A stretch of 64,000 nucleotides of DNA from Woeseiaceae bacterium (GTDB lineage: Bacteria > Pseudomonadota > Gammaproteobacteria > Steroidobacterales > Woeseiaceae): the NCBI GenBank assembly GCA_028277185.1, contig JANQGQ010000025.1:17898-81897 (forward strand). Reading direction: 5' to 3'. Numbering within the stretch: position 1 is the first letter of the stretch; the number at the start of each line of letters is the position of its first letter. Below are positions 15,583-24,516 of this stretch, in pieces. The translations under genes and the position numbers were made by a program. The notes under the pieces are model-generated. The model worked only from the letters and a program-made list of their open reading frames with translations. It did no database searches and was not told the origin of the DNA.

Positions 15583-16791
15583 GTGACCGGGACTGGCATT
15601 CATGTCGACTGCCGCCGCGGCATACCGCCCAGCGCGGACGTCCGTATCGATCGGGCGGTGCACGCGGCGCGGGCGTTCGCCGGCCGCCGCGTCGATGAGG
15701 TATTGGCTGCGGTTCCGCTCCTGTTTACGGTTTGCTCGACGGCGCAGACTGCCGCAGCCTGGCACGCGCTTGCCGCCGCCGAAGGCCGCCCGGTAGCACG
15801 AGAACTCATCGCGGCGCACGGTGTGCTCGTCCGCCTCGAGGTTGCGCGCGAGCACTTGTGGCGAATGCTGATCGACTGGCCGCGTTTCACGGACCGGCCG
15901 GCCGCGCCGGGAGCGCTCGTAGCCATGCGCCAGCTCGTTGCCTCCGGGTCCGCGGGTTTGTTTGACGAAACCGGGCCGAAAGACACGGCTTCGGGAGCCG
16001 CGAGGCAAACGGGAATCAGCGCGCCCTTCGCCCCGGAACCCGCTCTCGCGATTCATCGCGACCGGCTGGAAACCGTGCTCGGCGGGTTCGACGATTTGCT
16101 CGCCGAACACGTGCTCGGCGTTTCCCCGGAGGAGTGGCTCAGCCTGCGCACACTCGAGGATCTCGAGCGCTACGCAAGCGGTGCGCGAGGCGCCGCGGCG
16201 GCGTTGCTGCGCCTGGTTAGCCAACGGTGCTGGCAGACGGCGGCAGCGGCTGCTCCGCACTATCTGCCGCCTCTGCCGAATGCCGATCTCGCCCGCCGTC
16301 TGGACGAACCGGGCGCCGATCGTTTCGTCGAGGTGCCCGACTGGGAAGGCTATGCATGCGAAACGTCGCCGCTGGGGCGCCAGCGGGGCAGCGAACTCAT
16401 GACCGCCGTGCTCGTCGGGTACGGGCCGGGACTGTACGCACGCGCCGTCGCCGCGGTGCGCGAACTCGCGGGCACGTCCCTCGCGGTTCGCGATCTGCTC
16501 GAGGGCTGGGCGCCTTCGCCGATCTCGGCGGGCGGCTACGCGCCGGGAGCGGCCGTCGCGCAGGTCGAAGCGGCGCGCGGCAGGCTGGTGCACCGGGTAA
16601 GGGTCGACGCGGGCAGCGTCGTCGACTATCGGATCGTGGCGCCGACCGAGTGGAACTTCCATCCGGAAGGGACGCTGCCGAGGGCCGTAGCGGCTCTTGA
16701 CGGAGGGGACGGCGGGGAGCTGACGGCGCAGGCGGATCTTCTGATCACGCTGCTCGACCCCTGCGTGTCGTACTCGCTGGAGGTGCACTAG
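15583..16791 (+). CDS. hupK: HupK, scaffold-like paralogue of the large subunit
   Basis: 402 aa from GTG 15583. The C-terminus [13 protein letters not shown] keeps the DPC of the large-subunit metal motif but lacks the second Cys and the His, and no N-terminal RxCGxC is present. [17 protein letters not shown] and [20 protein letters not shown] match the corresponding blocks of [NiFe] large subunits. This is the pattern of HupK/HoxV, which is thought to hold the Fe(CN)2CO group before transfer to the real large subunit. Earlier in-frame codons (from 15298) lie inside hupJ and are not used. The stop shares a base with the GTG of hypA. Confidence 0.9.
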   Translation: MTGTGIHVDCRRGIPPSADVRIDRAVHAARAFAGRRVDEVLAAVPLLFTVCSTAQTAAAWHALAAAEGRPVARELIAAHGVLVRLEVAREHLWRMLIDWPRFTDRPAAPGALVAMRQLVASGSAGLFDETGPKDTASGAARQTGISAPFAPEPALAIHRDRLETVLGGFDDLLAEHVLGVSPEEWLSLRTLEDLERYASGARGAAAALLRLVSQRCWQTAAAAAPHYLPPLPNADLARRLDEPGADRFVEVPDWEGYACETSPLGRQRGSELMTAVLVGYGPGLYARAVAAVRELAGTSLAVRDLLEGWAPSPISAGGYAPGAAVAQVEAARGRLVHRVRVDAGSVVDYRIVAPTEWNFHPEGTLPRAVAALDGGDGGELTAQADLLITLLDPCVSYSLEVH

Positions 16792-17132
16792 TGCACGAGA
16801 TGTCGCTTGCCGAGGGAGTGCTCGACCTGATCGAGAAAAATGCGGCGGAGCAGGGCTTCGCCCGCGTTCTCGGCGTGCATCTCGAGATCGGCGAGCTTGC
16901 AGGCGTGGACATCGACGCCATGCGCTTCAGTTTCGATGCCGTGACCAGCGGCACGCTGGCGGCGGAAGCGACGCTCGACATCCGCGCCGTGCCCGGCGAG
17001 GCCTGGTGCATGTCCTGCTGCCACGGCGTCAGCATTTCACGGCGCGGCGACCCGTGTCCGGACTGCGGGAGCTACCAGCTCCAGGTCACGGGCGGCAACG
17101 ACATGATGCTCAAGTCTTTGGAGGTGGAATGA
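16791..17132 (+). CDS. hypA: Nickel insertion protein HypA
   Basis: 113 aa from GTG 16791. The N-terminal [11 protein letters not shown] holds the His2-Glu3 nickel site. The zinc site is formed by CMSCCHGV and CPDCGSYQL, both CxxC pairs with normal spacing. HypA works with the GTPase HypB to load Ni into the large-subunit precursor. It overlaps hupK by one base and hypB by about one codon, inside the long maturation operon. Confidence 0.95.
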   Translation: MHEMSLAEGVLDLIEKNAAEQGFARVLGVHLEIGELAGVDIDAMRFSFDAVTSGTLAAEATLDIRAVPGEAWCMSCCHGVSISRRGDPCPDCGSYQLQVTGGNDMMLKSLEVE

Positions 17133-17986
17133 TGTGTACGGTTTGCGGCTGCGGCCCCGGCGAGCAGAGTATCGAGACGCGCGGACATCAGCACGAGCAC
17201 GAGCAGGGCCATGGCCATGAGCACGACCACGCTCACGAGCATCACGCAGACGACGGTCTCGTCGACTACGGCCAGGGCCCGGCCCGCGCGCACGCGCCCG
17301 GCCTGAGTCAGGCGCGGATGGTCGAGATCGAGACCAACATCCTCGCGAAGAACGACGATTACGCCCGGGCGAATCGCGATTGGCTTCGCGAGCACGGCGT
17401 TCTCGCGCTCAATCTCGTGTCCTCGCCGGGCTCCGGCAAGACTACGCTGTTGGCGCGAACGATCCGCGATCTCGCCGCGAAGGACGGTGACTACGAGGTG
17501 GCGGTGATCGAGGGGGATCAGCAAACGTCCAACGACGCCGAACGCATCCGGGCGGCCGGCGCGAACGCGCTGCAGATCAACACGGGCAAGGGCTGCCATC
17601 TCGACGGGCACATGGTCGGGCACGCGATCGAGACTCTCGCTCCCGCGGACGACAGCCTGCTGTTCGTGGAAAACGTCGGCAATCTCGTTTGCCCGGCCGC
17701 ATTCGACCTCGGCGAAAACCACAAGGTGGTCATCCTTTCGGTGACGGAGGGGGAGGACAAGCCGCTCAAGTATCCGGACATGTTCGCCGCAGCCGACCTG
17801 ATGCTCGTCAACAAGGTCGATCTGCTGCCCTACCTCGACTTCGACGTCTCGGCCTGTATCGCGAACGCGCGCCGCGTGAATCCCGGTATCCGCGTGCTCG
17901 AGGTGTCCGCTACCGGAGGTGACGGGCTCGATCAGTGGTATGCGTGGATCGATGCCGCGCGCTCTTTCGCCCGGGTAGGCGCCTGA
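17132..17986 (+). CDS. hypB: Nickel-binding GTPase HypB
   Basis: 284 aa from ATG 17132. ATG 17129 would add one Met, but the GGAGG site fits 17132 better. The opening MCTVCGCG is the high-affinity Ni motif. Residues 15-45 are a histidine-rich tract ([20 protein letters not shown]), which in other species stores nickel. The GTPase domain has [14 protein letters not shown] (P-loop), VIEGDQQT and NKVDLLPYL. It hydrolyses GTP to drive Ni transfer with HypA. Two bases lie between its region and hypC. Confidence 0.97.
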   Translation: MCTVCGCGPGEQSIETRGHQHEHEQGHGHEHDHAHEHHADDGLVDYGQGPARAHAPGLSQARMVEIETNILAKNDDYARANRDWLREHGVLALNLVSSPGSGKTTLLARTIRDLAAKDGDYEVAVIEGDQQTSNDAERIRAAGANALQINTGKGCHLDGHMVGHAIETLAPADDSLLFVENVGNLVCPAAFDLGENHKVVILSVTEGEDKPLKYPDMFAAADLMLVNKVDLLPYLDFDVSACIANARRVNPGIRVLEVSATGGDGLDQWYAWIDAARSFARVGA

Positions 17987-17987
17987 C

Positions 17988-18224
17988 ATGTGCCTCGCGG
18001 TACCGGCACAGGTCGTCGCCCTGGACGCGGCAACCGACACGGCGACCGTCGCGCTCGGCGAGGTTCGCAAAGACGTCTCGCTGGCGCTCGTCGACGACGT
18101 CGGCGTCGACGATTTCGTGCTGGTTCACGTCGGTTTTGCGCTCAACCGCATAAGCCCCGCGGAGGCGGAGCGGACGCTGGAACTGATGGACGCCGCGGGC
18201 ATCGTCGCGGAGGACAACGCATGA
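17988..18224 (+). CDS. hypC: Hydrogenase maturation chaperone HypC
   Basis: 78 aa, canonical HypC length. It starts MCLAVPAQVVAL with the essential Cys2, and has DFVLVHVGFALNRISPAEAE, the conserved central block. HypC carries the Fe(CN)2CO unit on a complex with HypD and delivers it to the large subunit. It is distinct from the longer HupF-type protein at 13240. Its TGA overlaps the hypD ATG. Confidence 0.95.
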   Translation: MCLAVPAQVVALDAATDTATVALGEVRKDVSLALVDDVGVDDFVLVHVGFALNRISPAEAERTLELMDAAGIVAEDNA

Positions 18225-19378
18225 AGTACGTCGACGAATTCCGGCAGCGCGCTCTCGCGGACAAGCTGGCCGCGGCGATTGCACAGGAAGCGAATTCCAC
18301 ACGCGAGCCTCGTGAATACAGGCTCATGGAATTCTGCGGCGGGCACACGCACGCGATATTCCGCTACGGCATCCAGGACCTGATGCCGGCGAACCTGAGC
18401 TTCGTGCACGGGCCGGGCTGTCCGGTCTGCGTGTTGCCGATGGGCCGCATCGACAGCGCGATCAAGCTTGCCGTCGAAGACGACGTCGTGCTGTGCATAT
18501 ACGGCGATCTGCTGCGGGTTCCCGGCAGCGGCCGGACCAGCCTCATGAAGGTCAAGGCCTCCGGCGGCGACGTCCGCATGGTGTATTCAACGAGCGACGC
18601 GCTCGCGATCGCGCGCGACAACCCCGATCGTGAGGTGGTGTTCTTCGCGATCGGCTTCGAGACGACGACGCCGGCCACCGCCGTCGCCATCCGGCAGGCC
18701 GAGGCGGAGTCGCTCAGGAATTTCAGTGTGTTTTGCAATCACGTGCTGACGCCCGCCGCGATCCAGAACATCCTCGAATCACCCGAAGTCAGGGAGATAG
18801 GTGCGGTTCGGATCGACGGTTTCTTCGGGCCGTCGCACGTGAGCTCGGTCATCGGCAGCTGCCCCTACGAGTTCTTTGCCGAGGAGTATCAGAAACCGGT
18901 CGTCATCGCGGGTTTTGAGCCGCTGGACGTCATGCAGTCGGCACTCATGCTCGTGCGCCAGATCAACGAGGGCCGGCACGAAGTGGAGAACCAGTACACG
19001 CGCGTCGTTACGCGCGACGGCAACGTCAAGGCGCAACGGCTCGTCGCCGGGGTGTTCGAGCTGCGGCGGGAATTCGAGTGGCGCGGGCTCGGCCGGGTGC
19101 CGTACAGCGCGCTGCGCATCAAGCCGGCATACTCCGCGTTCGATGCGGAGCGTCGTTTCGTCGTGCCCGATAAGGCGGCAAAGGACGTCAAAGGCTGCGA
19201 ATGCCCGTCCATTCTCCGCGGCGCGGCGAAGCCGACCGACTGCAAGCTCTTCGGCAACGTGTGTACGCCCGACAACCCGATGGGGTCGTGCATGGTGTCG
19301 TCGGAGGGCGCGTGTGCGGCCTACTACAGCTACGGCCGCTTCCGGCAGCCAGGTTCGGCAACGGAGGCTGCCGCATGA
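18221..19378 (+). CDS. hypD: HypD, iron-sulfur scaffold for the Fe(CN)2CO group
   Basis: 385 aa from ATG 18221. Cys39 in MEFCGGHTHA and the pair Cys67/Cys70 in GPGCPVCV are the conserved residues of the HypD active site. The 4Fe-4S ligands lie in the C-terminal CECPSILRG, DCKLFGNVCTP and GSCMVSSEGACAAYY blocks. FAIGFETTTPATA is the typical central motif. The protein assembles the cyanide and CO ligands on iron together with HypC, HypE and HypF. Longer in-frame upstream sequence overlaps hypC and is not used. Confidence 0.96.
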   Translation: MKYVDEFRQRALADKLAAAIAQEANSTREPREYRLMEFCGGHTHAIFRYGIQDLMPANLSFVHGPGCPVCVLPMGRIDSAIKLAVEDDVVLCIYGDLLRVPGSGRTSLMKVKASGGDVRMVYSTSDALAIARDNPDREVVFFAIGFETTTPATAVAIRQAEAESLRNFSVFCNHVLTPAAIQNILESPEVREIGAVRIDGFFGPSHVSSVIGSCPYEFFAEEYQKPVVIAGFEPLDVMQSALMLVRQINEGRHEVENQYTRVVTRDGNVKAQRLVAGVFELRREFEWRGLGRVPYSALRIKPAYSAFDAERRFVVPDKAAKDVKGCECPSILRGAAKPTDCKLFGNVCTPDNPMGSCMVSSEGACAAYYSYGRFRQPGSATEAAA

Positions 19379-20424
19379 ATGCCGTGGCCAAACGCTTTCC
19401 CCTCCGCCTCGACGTCCGCAAGGGCTTCGTCGACATGAGCCACGGCGGCGGCGGCCGGGCCATGGCGCAGCTCATCGAGGAGCTTTTCCTCAAGCACCTC
19501 GACAACCCCTGTCTGCGGCAAGGCAACGACCAGGCAAGCTTCGACGTCGGCGCGGGGCGGATGGTCATGAGCGTCGACGGCCACGTGATCTCGCCACTGT
19601 TTTTTCCCGGCGGCGACATCGGCTCGCTTGCCGTGCACGGGACGGTCAACGATGTCGCAATGTCCGGCGCGCGGCCAATGCATCTGTCGGCGGGTTTCAT
19701 CATCGAGGAAGGCTTTCCGCTTGCGGATCTCGAACGTATCGTTGCAAGCATGGCCGGAGCGGCGGCCGATGCCGGCGTCGCGGTCGTCGCCGGCGATACC
19801 AAGGTCGTCGAACGCGGTAAGGGCGACGGCGTGTTCATCACGACGACCGGCCTGGGCGCGGTCCCGGCCGGTGTGGAAATCTCCGGTGACCGCGCGGCAC
19901 CGGGCGATGCGATTCTCCTGAGCGGCTCGCTCGGCGATCACGGCGTCGCGATCATGTCGAGCCGCGAGAACCTGAGTTTCGAGACGCGGATCGAGTCGGA
20001 TTCCGCAGCGCTTCACGGACTCGTCGCGGACCTGATCGCGGCCGTCGACGGCATTCATTGTCTGCGCGACCCGACGCGCGGCGGATTGGCGACGACGCTG
20101 AACGAAATCGCCGCGCAGTCGGGCGTCGGCATGCGGCTCCGCGAGGACGACATTCCCGTGAAGCCCGCCGTGAACGCGGCATGCGAGCTGCTCGGGCTCG
20201 ATCCGCTCTACGTCGCCAACGAGGGCAAACTCGTCTGCATTTGCGCCGCCGCCGACGCGGACGAGGCGCTGGCGGCAATGCAGCGGCACCCGCTGGGGCG
20301 CGATGCCGCCATCGTGGGCGAGGTCGTCGAGGATCCGGACGGCTTCGTGCAGATGCAGACCGGATTCGGCGGCAGCCGGGTTCTGGACTGGCTGTCGGGC
20401 GAACAGCTTCCGAGGATTTGCTGA
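19375..20424 (+). CDS. hypE: HypE, carbamoyl dehydratase making the cyanide ligands
   Basis: 349 aa from ATG 19375. DMSHGGGGRAM is the N-terminal nucleotide-binding block and PRIC is the invariant C-terminus whose last Cys receives the carbamoyl group from HypF and is dehydrated to thiocyanate. It belongs to the PurM-like ATP-dependent family (GGDIGSLAVHGTVNDVAMSG, DPTRGGLATTLNE). All family landmarks are intact. It overlaps hypD by 4 bases and precedes hypX by one base. Confidence 0.97.
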   Translation: MNAVAKRFPLRLDVRKGFVDMSHGGGGRAMAQLIEELFLKHLDNPCLRQGNDQASFDVGAGRMVMSVDGHVISPLFFPGGDIGSLAVHGTVNDVAMSGARPMHLSAGFIIEEGFPLADLERIVASMAGAAADAGVAVVAGDTKVVERGKGDGVFITTTGLGAVPAGVEISGDRAAPGDAILLSGSLGDHGVAIMSSRENLSFETRIESDSAALHGLVADLIAAVDGIHCLRDPTRGGLATTLNEIAAQSGVGMRLREDDIPVKPAVNAACELLGLDPLYVANEGKLVCICAAADADEALAAMQRHPLGRDAAIVGEVVEDPDGFVQMQTGFGGSRVLDWLSGEQLPRIC

Positions 20425-20425
20425 C

Positions 20426-22135
20426 GTGCGCATTCTGTTCCTCGTGCATTCCTTCAACAGCCTGACGCAGCGCCTGTTCGTAGCGCTGCGCGATGCGGGC
20501 TACGAGGTGAGCGTCGAGTTCGACGTCAATCCCGAGACGACGATCGCGGCTGTCGATCTCTATGAGCCCGATCTCGTCATCGCGCCGTTTTTGAAGCGCG
20601 CGATTCCCGAGGAAGTCTGGCGCTCGAAGACCTGCTTCGTCGTACATCCCGGCGTCGTCGGCGACCGCGGCCCGTCGGCTCTGGACTGGGCGATTCTCGG
20701 CGACGAAGCGGACTGGGGCGTCACGGTCCTCGAGGCAAACGGCGAGATGGACGCCGGGGACGTCTGGTCGAGCCGGACCTTCCCGATGCGCGCGGCGAGT
20801 AAGGCCAGCCTCTACCGTACCGAGGTGACGGCGGCAGCCGTGGCGGCGGTGCGCGAAGCGGTCGACCGCTTCGCTGGCGGGAGCTTCACGCCGACTCCGC
20901 TTGCCGCGATCGAGGATGCCCCCGGGCGACAGCGGCCTCTGGCCCGCCAGACGGATCGTCGCATCGACTGGCAGGCAGACTCGAGTGAGACGGTATTGCG
21001 GAAGATCAATTCCGCCGACGGCTTTCCGGGTCTTGCGGCGTCGCTGCTCGGACGCGACCTGCGGCTTTACGACGCGCGGCCCGCACCCGGTCACTCGGGT
21101 CCTGCCGGGACCGTCTGCGGTGTATCGGGACCGGCGCTGCTCGTCGGGACGCGCGACGGCGCGATCTGGATAGGCCAACTGCGGGATGAGCAGTCGGAGC
21201 ATCCGTTCAAGCTGCCGGCGACCCAGGTCGTGGCCGGACAGCTTGGGGAGCTGCCGGCCTTTTCCGTGGACGACGAACGCGGTTACCGGGAAATCCGCGG
21301 CGCGTTCCGGCACGACGTCGCGTTCCTGCACTTCGACTTCTACAACGGGGCGATGAGTACGGATCAATGCGAGCGCCTGCGGGAAGCGTTCAATGCGGCG
21401 CGCGCGCTCGAGCCGCGCGTCATCGTCCTTGCCGGCGGGCACGATTTCTGGTCGAACGGCATGCACCTCAACTGTATCGAAGCCAGCGCCAGCCCTGCCG
21501 AGGAATCCTGGCGCAACATCAACGCCATAGACGACCTCGCGCTCGACATCATCAATGCCACCGAGTGCCTGACCGTGGCCGCGCTTTCGGGCAACGCAGG
21601 TGCCGGGGGCGTCTTTCTTGCCCGAGCGGCCGACCAGGTGTGGTCGCACGGCGATCTCGTGCTCAATCCCCACTACAAGGACATGGGCAACCTCTACGGA
21701 TCGGAGTACTGGACGTACCTGTTGCCAAGAAGCTGCGGCGCGGAGCGTGCGCGGCTGATCATGGAGGCCAGACTGCCGATCGGCGTCCGCGAGGCGCTGG
21801 AACTCGGGCTCGCCGACAGGCGTATCGCCGGCGGCCGGTGCAGCTTTGCCGCCCAGCTCGAGCGTGAGGTACGGAATCTCGCCGCTTGTCCGGACTATGA
21901 GCAACGTATCGAACGGAAGCGGGCACGGCGCCTGGCGGACGAGGAGTGCCGGCCGTTGGCCGACTACCGGCGCGACGAGCTCGAGCGCATGCGCCGGAAC
22001 TTCTTCGGCTTCGATCCGAGCTACCACGTCGCACGCTACAACTTCGTTTACAAAGTGCCTCGCTCGCGCACACCGCTGACCCTGGCGGTACATCGGCGCG
22101 CCGGGCATGTACCAGCCATGAGGCAAGCATCATGA
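20426..22135 (+). CDS. hypX: HypX/HoxX, aerobic CO-ligand synthase
   Basis: 569 aa from GTG 20426. The N-terminal half resembles formyl-tetrahydrofolate-dependent formyltransferases (LFLVHSFNSLTQRLF, VVHPGVVGDRGPSALDWAIL, LEANGEMDAGDVWSS). The C-terminal half is an enoyl-CoA hydratase-like domain (VIVLAGGHDFWSNGMHLNCI, AALSGNAGAGGVFLARAAD, LNPHYKDMGNLYGSEYW). HypX converts the formyl group to CO for the Ni-Fe centre and is found in species that make hydrogenase in air. Its presence with the six-Cys small subunit supports aerobic H2 use. The stop overlaps hoxA by 4 bases. Confidence 0.93.
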   Translation: MRILFLVHSFNSLTQRLFVALRDAGYEVSVEFDVNPETTIAAVDLYEPDLVIAPFLKRAIPEEVWRSKTCFVVHPGVVGDRGPSALDWAILGDEADWGVTVLEANGEMDAGDVWSSRTFPMRAASKASLYRTEVTAAAVAAVREAVDRFAGGSFTPTPLAAIEDAPGRQRPLARQTDRRIDWQADSSETVLRKINSADGFPGLAASLLGRDLRLYDARPAPGHSGPAGTVCGVSGPALLVGTRDGAIWIGQLRDEQSEHPFKLPATQVVAGQLGELPAFSVDDERGYREIRGAFRHDVAFLHFDFYNGAMSTDQCERLREAFNAARALEPRVIVLAGGHDFWSNGMHLNCIEASASPAEESWRNINAIDDLALDIINATECLTVAALSGNAGAGGVFLARAADQVWSHGDLVLNPHYKDMGNLYGSEYWTYLLPRSCGAERARLIMEARLPIGVREALELGLADRRIAGGRCSFAAQLEREVRNLAACPDYEQRIERKRARRLADEECRPLADYRRDELERMRRNFFGFDPSYHVARYNFVYKVPRSRTPLTLAVHRRAGHVPAMRQAS

Positions 22136-23613
22136 CGACCCAGCCAACCGTTCTCGTCGTCGATGACGATATCCGCACCCTGGAGTCCCTCGAGCGTACG
22201 CTCGCCGATGACTTTGACGTCCGGACCGCGGCAGATTTCGCCGCAGCCGAACGAATACTGAAAACGGAATGGGTGCAGGTGATTCTCTGCGACCAGCGCA
22301 TGCCCGACATGACCGGCGTGGCGTTTCTGGCTCAGGTACGCGAGCGCTGGCCCGAGGTCGTGAGAATGATCATCTCGGGCTACACCGATGCCGAAGAGAT
22401 ACTCGCAGCCATCAACGACGCCGGAATCTATCAGTACGTCACCAAGCCATGGGATGCCGCGCAGCTCGTGCTGGCGATCAGGAACGCCACCGAACTCTTC
22501 GCGTTGAACCGCGAGAACGAGCTCTTGTCGATCGAGCTGAAGCTCGCTCCGCATCGCCTCAAGGCCACGGTCAACGAGAAGCGTGAGGCTTTGCAGAGAG
22601 CCTATTCAGACGACGACGGCATCGTGCGTGCGAAAAGCAGTCCGATGAACGCGGTATGCGACAAGCTGCATCAGGTGGCGCCCTACGACATATCGGTGCT
22701 CCTGACCGGCGAATCCGGGACCGGCAAGGAACTCGCCGCGCGCGCTCTGCACTACAACAGTCTGCGCTGGCAAAAGCCCTTCGTCGTCGAGAACTGCGGC
22801 GCGCTGCCGGACGAATTGCTCGAGAGCGAGCTGTTCGGTTACAAGCAGGGCGCATTCACGGGCGCGATCGAGGATCGGACGGGGCTGTTCGAGCGCGCTG
22901 ACGGAGGCACGGTGTTTCTCGACGAGATCGGCGAAGTGTCGCCCGCGTTCCAGGTCAAGCTGCTGCGTGTGCTGCAGGACGGTGAGGTTCGCCCGCTCGG
23001 CTCGGGGCGAACGCGAAAGGTGGACGTCCGGGTGATTGCCGCAACGAACCGGGATCTGGAGAAGGACGTTGCCGACGGGCGCTTCCGTGAGGACCTCTAC
23101 TATCGTCTGGCCGCCGTGACGGTCGAGCTGCCGCCGCTGCGCGATCGCACAGGCGATCTCCCCGAACTGGCCGAAGCCTTGCTCGGCCAGGCTACGCACG
23201 ATCTCGGCAAGCCGGCCGACGGCTTCACGGACGAGGCGCTTGCATGCATGGCCGCCTATCGCTGGCCCGGCAACGTACGCGAACTCCGCAACGAGATTCA
23301 GCGAATGCTGGTGGAGAGCGGTGAGGCCGTGCTCGGCGCGGAGCTGCTGTCGTCCCGGGTTCTTCGCGCGGGGCCCGCCGGCGCGGCGCCCCTCGACGCG
23401 GTCGTGCCGCTCGACGGTTCGCTAAAGGCCCGCATCGAGACAATCGAAGCAAGCATACTCAAGGAAAGCCTGATCCGGCATCGCTGGAACAAAAGCCGCG
23501 CGGCCCGCGAACTCGGCCTGTCGCGCGTGGGCTTGCGGAGCAAGCTCGAGCGCTACGGCCTCGAAAAGGTCGAGGAGTTTTCGACGAGCGTGGCCGAGGG
23601 CGCCGCCGGCTAG
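22132..23613 (+). CDS. hoxA: NtrC-family response regulator HoxA/HupR
   Basis: 493 aa. REC domain at residues 1-120 ([10 protein letters not shown], phospho-acceptor Asp54 in [11 protein letters not shown], Lys in YVTKPWD), AAA+ sigma-54-interaction domain at about 160-400 ([11 protein letters not shown]alker A, GAFTGA loop, [11 protein letters not shown]alker [12 protein letters not shown]), and a Fis-type helix-turn-helix at the C-terminus ([20 protein letters not shown]). It should activate sigma-54 promoters, most likely the one at 8286. In relatives the unphosphorylated form can be the active one. It is embedded between hypX and a histidine kinase. Confidence 0.94.
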   Translation: MTTQPTVLVVDDDIRTLESLERTLADDFDVRTAADFAAAERILKTEWVQVILCDQRMPDMTGVAFLAQVRERWPEVVRMIISGYTDAEEILAAINDAGIYQYVTKPWDAAQLVLAIRNATELFALNRENELLSIELKLAPHRLKATVNEKREALQRAYSDDDGIVRAKSSPMNAVCDKLHQVAPYDISVLLTGESGTGKELAARALHYNSLRWQKPFVVENCGALPDELLESELFGYKQGAFTGAIEDRTGLFERADGGTVFLDEIGEVSPAFQVKLLRVLQDGEVRPLGSGRTRKVDVRVIAATNRDLEKDVADGRFREDLYYRLAAVTVELPPLRDRTGDLPELAEALLGQATHDLGKPADGFTDEALACMAAYRWPGNVRELRNEIQRMLVESGEAVLGAELLSSRVLRAGPAGAAPLDAVVPLDGSLKARIETIEASILKESLIRHRWNKSRAARELGLSRVGLRSKLERYGLEKVEEFSTSVAEGAAG

Positions 23614-23619
23614 CCTCCG

Positions 23620-24516
23620 ATGGCGACGGGCACCGACAAAACGCCCCTTCCCGACGACGCTGAGGTATGGTTGCGCCGCGTCGCCGATACGCCCTGCGTG
23701 CATTGTGAGCACTATCCCGAACGCCTGCTGAAGACTGCCGCGGAGCTGTCGCACCACGAACGGCTTGCTTCGCTCGGTTCCGTGATTGCGGGGGTCGCGC
23801 ACGAGATGTCGTCTCCGGCCGGCTATGTGCTCGGCAATCTCGGCGTGCTGGAGCGTTACGCGGAGCAACTGCGGGCCTTTCTCGCGGACCTCGACGACGA
23901 TCTGTCGGCCGGGGGGCTGGCAGCGCTGAAGCGTAAGCACGGTATCGCGCGCGTCGCCGGCGACCTGGGCTCGCTGGTCGAGGGGACTCTCGAGGGTGCG
24001 GAGCGCATCCACGGGCACGTGATGAACCTGAGCCGCTATGCGACGCCGCAGCGCGACGTGCCTCGGGAGTACGATCTTTGCGCGACGATACGGACCGCCG
24101 TCGCGTGGGTCAGTCAGGCTTCCGGTGACGCGGTGCCCGTGGACTACTGCATGCCGCCCGAGCTTACGATCGTCGGCCATAGCAACGCCGTGCATCAGAT
24201 ACTGATCAATCTCGTGCAGAACGCCTTCGATGCCGTGGAAGGGCAAAGCGACGCGCGGCTCGAGGTCGCCGTCGACGTGCGAGCCAACACGGTTTCGGTC
24301 GAAGTCCGCGACAACGGCCCCGGCATCGGCGACGACGATCCCGAGCGACTGTTCGAGCCGTTCGTCACGAGCAAACCGGCGGGCAAGGGTACGGGTCTCG
24401 GCCTGTCGATCAGCCACAGCCTGGCCGGACAGGAGGGCGGCCGGCTCGTTGCCGCGAACGGCGTCGAAGGGGGCGCGGTCTTTACCTTGCGGCTGCCGAG
24501 AAGCTCATGCCGCTGA
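23620..24516 (+). CDS. Soluble sensor histidine kinase, HoxJ/HupT-related
   Basis: 298 aa. The H-box GVAHEMSSPAGYVLGNLG has phospho-acceptor His61 in the arrangement of HupT/HoxJ (HE..(S/T)P.GYV..N). The ATPase domain follows with LINLVQNAFDA (N-box), VRDNGPGIG and GKGTGLGLSISHSL (G boxes). It is cytosolic, with no membrane segment. HupT/HoxJ proteins usually carry an N-terminal PAS domain that reads an H2-sensing hydrogenase; here only about 45 residues precede the H-box, and they contain a CVHCEH Cys pair. No hoxB/hoxC sensor genes are in the window. It overlaps hypF by 10 bases. Confidence 0.88.
   Translation: MATGTDKTPLPDDAEVWLRRVADTPCVHCEHYPERLLKTAAELSHHERLASLGSVIAGVAHEMSSPAGYVLGNLGVLERYAEQLRAFLADLDDDLSAGGLAALKRKHGIARVAGDLGSLVEGTLEGAERIHGHVMNLSRYATPQRDVPREYDLCATIRTAVAWVSQASGDAVPVDYCMPPELTIVGHSNAVHQILINLVQNAFDAVEGQSDARLEVAVDVRANTVSVEVRDNGPGIGDDDPERLFEPFVTSKPAGKGTGLGLSISHSLAGQEGGRLVAANGVEGGAVFTLRLPRSSCR

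Noticed and set aside
19952..22126. Long reverse frame opposite hypE and hypX
   Set aside because: It spans two real forward genes with intact motifs and has no ribosome site or recognisable domain.
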